Assembly: GCA_002394165.1 (NCBI GenBank)
Contig: DGTA01000095.1
Location: 1-13,896, forward strand
Length of the DNA: 13,896 nt
Direction of reading: 5' to 3'
DNA from: Lachnospiraceae bacterium UBA4348
Lineage (GTDB): Bacteria; Bacillota; Clostridia; Lachnospirales; Lachnospiraceae
Below, one piece after another: positions 6,794 to 13,075 of this stretch. A model generated the notes under the pieces. It was not told the origin of the DNA and did no database searches. It was given only the letters and a program-made list of their open reading frames with translations. The position numbers and the translations under genes are program-made. How positions within the stretch are numbered: the stretch's first letter is position 1; each line of letters opens with the position of its first letter.

Positions 6794-8302
6794 TTACTCC
6801 TGGTCCGCCCAGGAGAAGGATCTTGAGACGGCCTTCTTCCAGCCGTCAAGAAGCTTCCCGCGCACGTCCGCCTCCATGGCAGGGAAGAACGAGCGCTCCA
6901 GCTCCCAGTTTTCGCGGATCTGCTCCGTGCTCTCCCAGTAGCCTGTGGCCAGTCCCGCCAGATAGGCCGCCCCGAGGGCCGTCGTCTCAATGCATTTCGG
7001 ACGGCGCACAGTGGTTCCCAGGATATCCGCCTGGAACTGCATCAGGAAATTGTTGGCGCAGGCACCGCCGTCCACCTTCAGCTCTTTGAGGGCAATATTG
7101 GAATCCGCTTCCATCGCGTGAAGGACATCCCCGGTCTGGTAGGCGAGGGATTCCACCGCCGCCCGGATGATGTGGTTGCGGGTCGTGCCCCTGGTCAGCC
7201 CGACGATGGTGCCCCTCGCGTAGGGGTCCCAGTAAGGCGCTCCAAGTCCCGTAAATGCCGGGACGAGATAGACGCCGGCCGTGTCCGGGACAGAGGCGGC
7301 GCACGCTTCGCTCTCCGGCGCGGAGCCGATCAGCTTCATCTCATCGCGCAGCCACTGGATGGCCGCTCCCGCAACGAATACGCTGCCCTCGAGCGCATAC
7401 CGGCACTCCTCTCCCTCTCGGAAAGCCGCGACGGTGGTTAAGAGCCCGTTATCGGATGCGACTGCTTTCGTTCCCGTGTTCATGAGCAGGAAACAGCCGG
7501 TCCCGTAAGTATTCTTGGCATCGCCCGGCTCAAAACAGCACTGTCCGTAAAGAGCCGCCTGCTGGTCTCCCGCCGCGCCCGCGATCGGGATCCCGTCGCC
7601 GATGGGACAGTCCTGGGTAAAGCCGAACACACTTCCCGACGGTCTCACCTCCGGAAGCATCCGGCGCGGAATATTGAGCACTTCCAGGATCTCATCATCC
7701 CAGCACTGCCGGTGGATATCGAACATCATCGTTCTCGAGGCATTGGTCATGTCCGTCACATGTACCCGCCCGCCGGTCAGTTTCCAGATCAGCCAGGTAT
7801 CCACCGTGCCGAACAGCAGGTCGCCGGCCTCGGCTCTCTCACGCGCGCCGGGCACCGTATTCAGGATCCATTTGAGTTTTGTCCCGGAAAAATAGGCATC
7901 CGGGATCAGGCCTGTCTTCGACCGGATCATGTCGCCGCAGCCCATGCGGTTGAGTTCGTCGACCATGGGCGCCGTCCGCCTGCACTGCCAGACAATGGCA
8001 TTCGTCACAGGCATCCCGCTCTTTCTGTCCCAGACGATGGTCGTCTCGCGCTGGTTGGTGATCCCCACCGCTGCGATGTGCTCGGCCGAAACGCCCAGCT
8101 GGCTCATCGCTTCCGCCGCCACGCTGATCTGGGAGGACCAGATCTGTGTCGGGTCGTGCTCCACCCAGCCCGGTTTCGGGAAGATCTGCGGGAACTCCCT
8201 CTGCGCCATGCTGCAGATCTTTCCCTTCTGGTCAAACAGGATACACCGGGAACTGGTCGTTCCCTGGTCAAGCGCCATAATATACTTCTGATCTGTACTC
8301 AT
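6794..8302 (-). CDS. glpK: glycerol kinase
   Basis: Cytosolic enzyme that phosphorylates glycerol to sn-glycerol 3-phosphate with ATP. At 502 residues it is the usual family length. FGGY-family signatures are visible: ALDQGTTSSRCILFD (10-24), the glycerol-site stretch QREFPQIFPKPGWVEHDP (34-51), GLIPDAYFSGTKLKWIL (131-147), GAAGDQQAALYGQCCFEPGD (242-261) with NTYGTGCF just after, PAFTGLGAPYWDPYARG and VDGGACANNFLMQF. AAAGGAG lies six bases before the ATG at 8302. It starts 33 bases after argD with no promoter or terminator seen between, so it appears to be the last gene of the arginine operon; no glpF, glpD or glpP is near. The histidine loop that Firmicute glycerol kinases use for activation by the PTS protein HPr (His230/232 in Bacillus and Enterococcus enzymes) is missing: this segment reads FTQDCPIGDG and has no histidine. 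Confidence 0.97.
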   Translation of the reverse strand: MSTDQKYIMALDQGTTSSRCILFDQKGKICSMAQREFPQIFPKPGWVEHDPTQIWSSQISVAAEAMSQLGVSAEHIAAVGITNQRETTIVWDRKSGMPVTNAIVWQCRRTAPMVDELNRMGCGDMIRSKTGLIPDAYFSGTKLKWILNTVPGARERAEAGDLLFGTVDTWLIWKLTGGRVHVTDMTNASRTMMFDIHRQCWDDEILEVLNIPRRMLPEVRPSGSVFGFTQDCPIGDGIPIAGAAGDQQAALYGQCCFEPGDAKNTYGTGCFLLMNTGTKAVASDNGLLTTVAAFREGEECRYALEGSVFVAGAAIQWLRDEMKLIGSAPESEACAASVPDTAGVYLVPAFTGLGAPYWDPYARGTIVGLTRGTTRNHIIRAAVESLAYQTGDVLHAMEADSNIALKELKVDGGACANNFLMQFQADILGTTVRRPKCIETTALGAAYLAGLATGYWESTEQIRENWELERSFFPAMEADVRGKLLDGWKKAVSRSFSWADQE

Positions 8303-8335
8303 CGGCCACTCCTTTGTCCTTTAACAGGATCTGTT

Positions 8336-9544
8336 TTATTCAAATTCAGTGATCACTTTATCCAGAATGCAAATCATGTCGTCGATCTCGTTCTCGCCGG
8401 CTACCAGAGGCGGAAGCAGGCGGATCACATCGCTTCCGGCCGACAGCACGACCAGCCCGTTTTCGATGCAGGCGGAGACGATCTTCCCAACAGGGATTTC
8501 CTTCACGACAACGCCCTGCATAAAGCCCATCCCTCTTCTTGCGGTGAGGCATTCATGCCCTTTGACGAGCTCATCGAGTTTTGCTTCGAGGTAAGGCGTC
8601 GTCTTTTTTACATGACCGATCAGGTCCTGCTTTTCAAACTCGTCGAACACAGCGTTCACAGCGGCGCACACAAAGGGATTTCCCCCATAGGTGGTGCCGT
8701 GGTCCCCGGGCACCAATGAGGATTCGGCGCATTTTTCTCCGAGTACGAAGGCTCCCACGGGAACGCCGCCGCCAAGGGCCTTGGCCGTCGTCATGATATC
8801 CGGTTTCACGCCGTAGTTCTGCCAGGCGAACCAGCTGCCGCTTCTTCCCATGCCGCACTGGATCTCATCAAGGATCAGCACGATATCTTTTTCATCGCAA
8901 AGCTGCCTGACCTTCTTGAGGAATTCGGGATCGGCCGGATAGATGCCGCCTTCTCCCTGCACCGTCTCCAGGATGATCGCGCAGGTGCGGTCATTCACCT
9001 GGCTCATGATCGAATCGAAATCATTGAACTGAGCAAACTTCACCCCGCCCATCAGCGGTTCAAAGGGATCGCGGTAGTGCTTCGTTCCTGTCACGGACAG
9101 CGATCCGATGCTTCTTCCGTGGAAGGACTTTTCCATGGCGATGATCTCATGATCATTCCTGCCGTCCTTGAGATAGGCGTATTTCCTTGCCGCCTTGATG
9201 GCTCCCTCCACGGCCTCCGTCCCGCTATTGGTGAAAAACACCTTTGAGAGGGAGCAGGCTTTCAGGAGCTTTTCCGCGGCCGACGGGAGATTTTCGTGAT
9301 AAAAAAGGTTGGAGGTATGCATAAGAAGATCGATCTGGTCCTTCAGGGCCTTATTGTATGCCTCATTGCCGTAGCCGAGCGCATAGACCCCGATCCCGGA
9401 TCCGAAATCCAGATATTCCTTACCGTCGACATCTTTGAGCGTGACACCCTTTCCGCTCCTGAATACCACTGGAAAACGGCGGTAGGTAAACAGGATGCTC
9501 TCCTCGGTACGGTCGATCACGGATTGTGTTTCCTGGCTGTTCAT
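8336..9544 (-). CDS. argD: acetylornithine aminotransferase
   Basis: PLP-dependent class III aminotransferase of arginine synthesis, converting N-acetylglutamate semialdehyde and glutamate to N-acetylornithine and 2-oxoglutarate. At 402 residues it is full length. Key features seen: FTNSGTEAVEGAIK (104-117) for cofactor phosphate binding, SFHGRS (140-145), ILETVQGEGG (191-200), the PLP-contacting Asp226 in LILDEIQCGMGR, the Schiff-base lysine 255 in TTAKALGGG, and TTYGGNP. AAAGGAG precedes the ATG at 9544 by eight bases. It begins 29 bases after argB. In some bacteria the same family member also acts in lysine synthesis or on ornithine; the argCJB context points to the acetylornithine role. 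Confidence 0.97.
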   Translation of the reverse strand: MNSQETQSVIDRTEESILFTYRRFPVVFRSGKGVTLKDVDGKEYLDFGSGIGVYALGYGNEAYNKALKDQIDLLMHTSNLFYHENLPSAAEKLLKACSLSKVFFTNSGTEAVEGAIKAARKYAYLKDGRNDHEIIAMEKSFHGRSIGSLSVTGTKHYRDPFEPLMGGVKFAQFNDFDSIMSQVNDRTCAIILETVQGEGGIYPADPEFLKKVRQLCDEKDIVLILDEIQCGMGRSGSWFAWQNYGVKPDIMTTAKALGGGVPVGAFVLGEKCAESSLVPGDHGTTYGGNPFVCAAVNAVFDEFEKQDLIGHVKKTTPYLEAKLDELVKGHECLTARRGMGFMQGVVVKEIPVGKIVSACIENGLVVLSAGSDVIRLLPPLVAGENEIDDMICILDKVITEFE

Positions 9545-9573
9545 TTTTACGGCTCCTTTCCGTGGAAAACTCG

Positions 9574-10473
9574 TCAGTTCCTGAGCTCGGCGCCCGGGTC
9601 GTCATCCCTGAAGATCAGGGTGCCCACGCCTTTGTCGGTAAAGAACTCCAGCAGCAGGGAATGAGCGATCCTGCCGTCGAGGATATGCACTCTTCCGACG
9701 CCCGACTCAAGCGCATCGATGCAGCTGTTCAGTTTCGGGAGCATTCCGCCTCCCGCAAATCCGTCCGCCAGGAACTGCCTGGCCTGGGAGACGGTCATCC
9801 GGCTCACCAGTGTGGAGGGATCGGCCGGATCGCGGTAGACTCCCTCGATATCGCTCAGGAATACCAGCTTGGCGGCCTTCATCTCCTTGGCCACCGCGCA
9901 GGCGGCGTCGTCCGCGTTGATGTTGAAGGAATGATATTCCGCGTCCGACCCGATGGGGCAGATCACGGGGATGAAATCATTGTCGAGCAGCGTGTTGAGC
10001 AGTCTGGAATCGACGTTGGTCACCTGGCCGACAAAGCCGATATCCTGGCCGTCGGGAGCATATTTTTTCTCGACCCTTAAAACGGTCCCGTCTTTTCCGC
10101 TAATACCGACCGCCTTCAGGCCGGTCTTCTCCATCATCGATACCAGGCCCTTATTCACGCGGTTGAGCACCATCTCGGCCACCTGGATGGTATCGGCATC
10201 GGTCACACGAAGTCCTGAGACGAACTCGGTCTCCAGGCCGACCTTCCCGATCCATTTGGTGATCTCCTTTCCGCCGCCGTGAACGATGATCGGTCTGAAG
10301 CCGACCAGCTTCAGCAGAGCCACATCACGGATCACGTTCTTTTTAAGTTCATGGTCGACCATCGCGCTTCCGCCGTATTTGACGATGATCGTCTGGTTCT
10401 GGAAGCGCTGGATATACGGCAGTGCCTCGATCAGTACATTCGCTTTCGCAAGCAGCTGGTCCATTGTGTCCAT
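9574..10473 (-). CDS. argB: acetylglutamate kinase, arginine-sensitive type
   Basis: Amino acid kinase that phosphorylates N-acetylglutamate, normally the controlled step of the acetyl-recycling arginine pathway. The protein is 299 residues. Seen: IIVKYGGSAM (29-38), VHGGGKEI (64-71) and NINADDAACAVA for substrate and ATP binding, plus a C-terminal nucleotide-site region with GGGMLPKL. About 26 residues precede the first strand (LLAKANVLIEALPYIQRF). Family knowledge: arginine-inhibited hexameric enzymes such as those of Thermotoga and Pseudomonas carry this N-terminal helix, while the insensitive E. coli enzyme (about 258 residues) lacks it. Feedback inhibition by arginine is therefore likely. 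The ATG at 10473 has AAAGGA about 11 bases upstream; a second ATG three codons on is possible. Confidence 0.97.
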   Translation of the reverse strand: MDTMDQLLAKANVLIEALPYIQRFQNQTIIVKYGGSAMVDHELKKNVIRDVALLKLVGFRPIIVHGGGKEITKWIGKVGLETEFVSGLRVTDADTIQVAEMVLNRVNKGLVSMMEKTGLKAVGISGKDGTVLRVEKKYAPDGQDIGFVGQVTNVDSRLLNTLLDNDFIPVICPIGSDAEYHSFNINADDAACAVAKEMKAAKLVFLSDIEGVYRDPADPSTLVSRMTVSQARQFLADGFAGGGMLPKLNSCIDALESGVGRVHILDGRIAHSLLLEFFTDKGVGTLIFRDDDPGAELRN

Positions 10474-10509
10474 TTTCTGTATTTTCCTTTCGTTCTTCCG
10501 GGCTGTCTG

Positions 10510-11745
10510 TTAAGACCTGTAGTCGGCGTTGATGGAGATATATTCATGGGTAAGGTCGCATCCCCACGCGGTGGCCGACGCTTCCCCCATTCCAAGCACG
10601 ATCCGTGCCGTCACTTCGGGATCCGACAGGATCTTGGTGGCTTCCTCCTCGCTGTATCCGGTACTGACGCCGCCTTTTGTGATCTGTATCTTTCCAGATG
10701 CGCTCTCGAAATACAGGTCCACCTTTTCCTCTTCAAAGAAGGCACCCGAATAGCCCATGGCGCACAGGATCCTGCCCCAGTTGGCATCATGGCCTGCGAT
10801 GGCCGTCTTGACAAGGTTCGATCCGGCCACGGAGCGCGCCATCTTCGCCGCGCTCTCCTTATCGGCTGCGCTCTCCACGATCACTTCGAAAAGAGCTGTA
10901 GCGCCTTCTCCGTCCCCTGCCATCTTTTTGGCGAGACGGATCGTCAGCGCCTTCAGGGCGCCCAGGAAAGCTTCATAATCTTCCCCTTCACTTTCGATGG
11001 GGGCATTGCCGGCCAGTCCCGATGCCATCACCAGGCAGGTGTCGTTGGTGGAGGTATCTCCGTCCACCGTGATCATGTTAAAGGATTCTCCGACGCATTC
11101 ACTGAGCGCTTTCTGGAGCAGCGGCTGTGAGATGGCTGCGTCAGTCGTGATGAACGCGAGCATGGTGCACATGTTGGGATGGATCATTCCCGATCCCTTA
11201 CTCATGCCGCCGATCGTCACTGTTTTTCCACCGCACCCGAAGCTTACCGCGGCTTCCTTGCGGATGGTATCCGTTGTCATAATGGCGCTTGCCGCCAGCA
11301 CGGCACTCTCCCGGTCATCCTTTAACGCTTCGGCAAGAGCAGCGGTTCCCTCACAGATCTTGTCCATCGGAAGCTGCGCTCCGATCACTCCCGTGGAGGC
11401 CGTCAGGACAAAGTCCTTATCGATCCCGAGTGCCTTTGAGGCGGCCTGGGCCGTCAGCTCGCAGCGCGCCATCCCCTCTGCGCCGGTGGCGGCATTGGCG
11501 ATCCCGCTGTTGATCACGACAGCCTGTGCTTTTCCCTGCTCTTTAAGGATGCGCATGTCCCATTTGACAGGCGCTGCCTTGACCAGGTTCGTCGTAAAGG
11601 TTCCGGCAAGCGCGCAGGGAACTTTGGAATAAAGGAGAGCCATGTCCAGCCCTTCCTTCTTGATGCCCGCCGCGATGCCGGCCGCGTAAAATCCGGCCGG
11701 TGATGTGACGCCGCCTTCAAAAAATGTATATGTATTCTCGCTCAT
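10510..11745 (-). CDS. argJ: bifunctional ornithine acetyltransferase / N-acetylglutamate synthase
   Basis: Moves the acetyl group from N-acetylornithine to glutamate, releasing ornithine and remaking N-acetylglutamate; bifunctional members can also use acetyl-CoA. From the ATG at 11745 it has 411 residues. The precursor should cut itself before Thr194 in KGSGMIHPNMCTMLAF, giving alpha and beta chains with Thr194 as the new N-terminal nucleophile. The oxyanion-hole pair Thr118-Gly119 is in TASTGVIG, and the C-terminus ends INADYRS as in typical members. The residue before the cut is cysteine, where alanine is the usual residue. The frame extends two codons to a TTG at 11751, but the ATG at 11745 with GAAAGG nine bases upstream is the better start. 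With no argA in the window, whether this ArgJ supplies the first acetyl group cannot be decided from sequence. Confidence 0.97.
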   Translation of the reverse strand: MSENTYTFFEGGVTSPAGFYAAGIAAGIKKEGLDMALLYSKVPCALAGTFTTNLVKAAPVKWDMRILKEQGKAQAVVINSGIANAATGAEGMARCELTAQAASKALGIDKDFVLTASTGVIGAQLPMDKICEGTAALAEALKDDRESAVLAASAIMTTDTIRKEAAVSFGCGGKTVTIGGMSKGSGMIHPNMCTMLAFITTDAAISQPLLQKALSECVGESFNMITVDGDTSTNDTCLVMASGLAGNAPIESEGEDYEAFLGALKALTIRLAKKMAGDGEGATALFEVIVESAADKESAAKMARSVAGSNLVKTAIAGHDANWGRILCAMGYSGAFFEEEKVDLYFESASGKIQITKGGVSTGYSEEEATKILSDPEVTARIVLGMGEASATAWGCDLTHEYISINADYRS

Positions 11746-11754
11746 AAACAAATG

Positions 11755-11760
11755 CCTTTC
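11755..11760 (-). promoter_or_regulatory. ribosome binding site fixing the argJ start
   Basis: The minus strand reads GAAAGG, nine bases before the ATG at 11745. It favours that ATG over the in-frame TTG two codons upstream at 11751. Confidence 0.55.
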
Positions 11761-11766
11761 TATTGA

Positions 11767-12807
11767 TCAGGGGAATGCCGGGATCATCTCCAGTCCGGTC
11801 TTCTCCTCAAGCCCGAACAGGATGTTCATATTCTGGACCGCCTGGCCGGCAGCGCCTTTGACCAGGTTGTCGATCGCTCCCACCGCGATGATCCTTCCGG
11901 TCCTCTCATCGATCCGCCATCCTATATCCGCGTAGTTGCTGCCTTCCACCCATCTGGTCTCGGGAAGGTCGCCATCGTGCCTGAGCCGGATAAAGAACTC
12001 GTCACAGTACCATTTTTCGTAGGCTTCACGCACGTCTGCCGCGGTGACGCCTGTTTTCAGGCTTGCATAGCAGGTAGCCAGGATGCCGCGGTTCATCGGT
12101 ACCAGATGGGGCGTAAAGTTCAGGATGATCTCCTGCCCCGCCGCATAACCGAGCTGTTCCTCGATCTCCGGCGTATGGCGGTGGGTCGTGACCCCGTAGG
12201 CTTTCATGTTTTCGTTCACTTCACAGAAAAGATTGTTCACCTTCGCGCCTCTTCCGGCTCCGGAAGTGCCGGACTTGGCATCAATGATGATCGTTGCCGG
12301 ATCGATCAGGCCTTCCTTTACCAGCGGATAAAGCGTCAGGATCGAACAGGTCGTATAGCAGCCGGGGTTGGCGACGATCCTCGCCTCCTTCGTTATCGAA
12401 CGATTCAGCTCGCAAAGGCCGTATACAGCTTCCTTAATATATTCCGGAGCCTTGTGTTCGATCCCGTACCATTTTTCATAAATGCTCACGTCCTTGAGGC
12501 GGAAATCCGCACTCAGGTCAACGATCTTCGTTTTCTCAAGGATCTTTTCACTGATGATGGACGCGCAGTAGCCCTGCGGCGTCGCGGTAAAGATAACATC
12601 CGCCTCCTGGGACAAACGGTCCATATCGTCATCAAGACATTTCGCGTCAACGATTTTGAACATGTTCTGGTAGACGGAGGCAAAGGCTTTATCCTGGTAG
12701 CTTCTCGAACCGTACCATACAACTTCTGCTTCGGGGTGCCCGCAGAGAAGCCTCGCCAGCTCAGCTCCTGCATATCCGGTCGACCCGATGATCCCGGCTT
12801 TTATCAT
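11767..12807 (-). CDS. argC: N-acetyl-gamma-glutamyl-phosphate reductase
   Basis: NADPH-dependent reductase making N-acetylglutamate semialdehyde from acetylglutamyl phosphate. At 346 residues it is the long (type 1) form. The dinucleotide-binding loop GIIGSTGYAGAELARLL is at residues 5-21, and the catalytic Cys150 is in the signature VANPGCYTT (145-153). The SGTSGAGRGAK segment and THRHTPEIEEQLG follow as expected. First gene of the argC-argJ-argB-argD-glpK unit; argJ begins 21 bases after its stop. The AAGGAG upstream of the ATG at 12807 is about 13 bases away, longer than ideal, but no better in-frame start is seen. Confidence 0.97.
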   Translation of the reverse strand: MIKAGIIGSTGYAGAELARLLCGHPEAEVVWYGSRSYQDKAFASVYQNMFKIVDAKCLDDDMDRLSQEADVIFTATPQGYCASIISEKILEKTKIVDLSADFRLKDVSIYEKWYGIEHKAPEYIKEAVYGLCELNRSITKEARIVANPGCYTTCSILTLYPLVKEGLIDPATIIIDAKSGTSGAGRGAKVNNLFCEVNENMKAYGVTTHRHTPEIEEQLGYAAGQEIILNFTPHLVPMNRGILATCYASLKTGVTAADVREAYEKWYCDEFFIRLRHDGDLPETRWVEGSNYADIGWRIDERTGRIIAVGAIDNLVKGAAGQAVQNMNILFGLEEKTGLEMIPAFP

Positions 12808-12842
12808 AGTATTAAAAACTTCTCCTTATAAAATATTGCTTT

Positions 12843-12854
12843 GAACCAAGGTTC
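12843..12854. promoter_or_regulatory. 12-base dyad GAACC-AA-GGTTC at the predicted argC transcription start
   Basis: Perfect five-base arms around two bases. It lies immediately downstream of the argC -10 hexamer (12861-12866), where transcription should begin. It could be an operator or a tiny hairpin at the 5' end of the argC message. No regulator can be named from it. Confidence 0.35.
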
Positions 12855-12860
12855 GCATCA

Positions 12861-12889
12861 ATCATACTCTACTTTATAAAAGAAGTAAA
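12861..12889 (-). promoter_or_regulatory. sigma-A-like promoter of the arg operon
   Basis: On the minus strand TTTACT (12884-12889, four of six of -35) and TATGAT (12861-12866, five of six of -10) are 17 bases apart. A start near 12854 gives a leader of about 47 bases before argC. The palindromes at 12895-12927 begin five bases upstream of the -35. Confidence 0.65.
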
Positions 12890-12894
12890 CCCCT

Positions 12895-12927
12895 AATATG
12901 CGCATATTTATACATTTATAATGTATA
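12895..12927. repeat. two abutting palindromes between the argC and argG promoters
   Basis: Positions 12895-12908 form a perfect 14-base palindrome, AATATGCGCATATT. Directly against it, 12909-12927 is an inverted repeat with perfect eight-base arms, TATACATT and AATGTATA, around TAT. They are AT-rich and lie between the two divergent promoters, as expected for operators of a shared regulator. Family knowledge: ArgR/AhrC binds pairs of AT-rich 18-base boxes near arginine genes. The match to the known box is only partial, so that assignment is inference. Confidence 0.55.
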
Positions 12928-12938
12928 TTATGTATATT
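12921..12938. repeat. tandem 9-base direct repeat ATGTATATT
   Basis: Two exact back-to-back copies, 12921-12929 and 12930-12938. The first copy overlaps the right arm of the 19-base inverted repeat. Together they extend the symmetric block in the argC-argG intergenic region to about 44 bases. Confidence 0.5.
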
Positions 12939-12971
12939 CTTTCATCCAAATAAAACATTTTTAATTACTGC

Positions 12972-13000
12972 TTGCATATTTATTACACTTGAGTTATAGT
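12972..13000 (+). promoter_or_regulatory. promoter candidate for argG
   Basis: TTGCAT (12972-12977) and TATAGT (12995-13000, five of six of -10) are 17 bases apart; the -35 matches only in its TTG. An alternative pair is TTGAGT (12989-12994) and TACGAT (13013-13018) at 18 bases. Either gives a leader of roughly 50-70 bases. The copy of the repeated 10-mer at 12974-12983 overlaps the -35. Confidence 0.45.
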
Positions 13001-13041
13001 TATACCCGTTGGTACGATAAAACATCATATAAAATAGAAAT

Positions 13042-13057
13042 CGGCCTTGCTTGGCCG
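13042..13057 (+). other. small GC hairpin in the argG leader
   Basis: CGGCC and GGCCG form a perfect five-pair stem with loop TTGCTT, ending eight bases before the GGAGG ribosome binding site (13066-13070). No U-run follows, so it is not an intrinsic terminator. It could protect the message end or affect ribosome access. Confidence 0.4.
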
Positions 13058-13075
13058 GCAATAACGGAGGTAGAT

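Noticed and set aside
7712..8719. A 335-codon plus-strand open frame opposite glpK and argD
   Set aside because: It is antisense to two well-supported enzymes, crosses their junction, has no recognisable motif or ribosome binding site, and is explained by G+C-rich codon structure.
10279..12831. Long plus-strand open frames opposite argJ and argC (10279-11130, 10997-11632, 11977-12831)
   Set aside because: All are antisense to intact arginine genes and show no family signatures; they are frame shadows.
12808..13075. A riboswitch or T-box leader before argC or argG
   Set aside because: The leaders are only about 47 and 50-70 bases, with no specifier-loop, T-box sequence or terminator/antiterminator pair visible.
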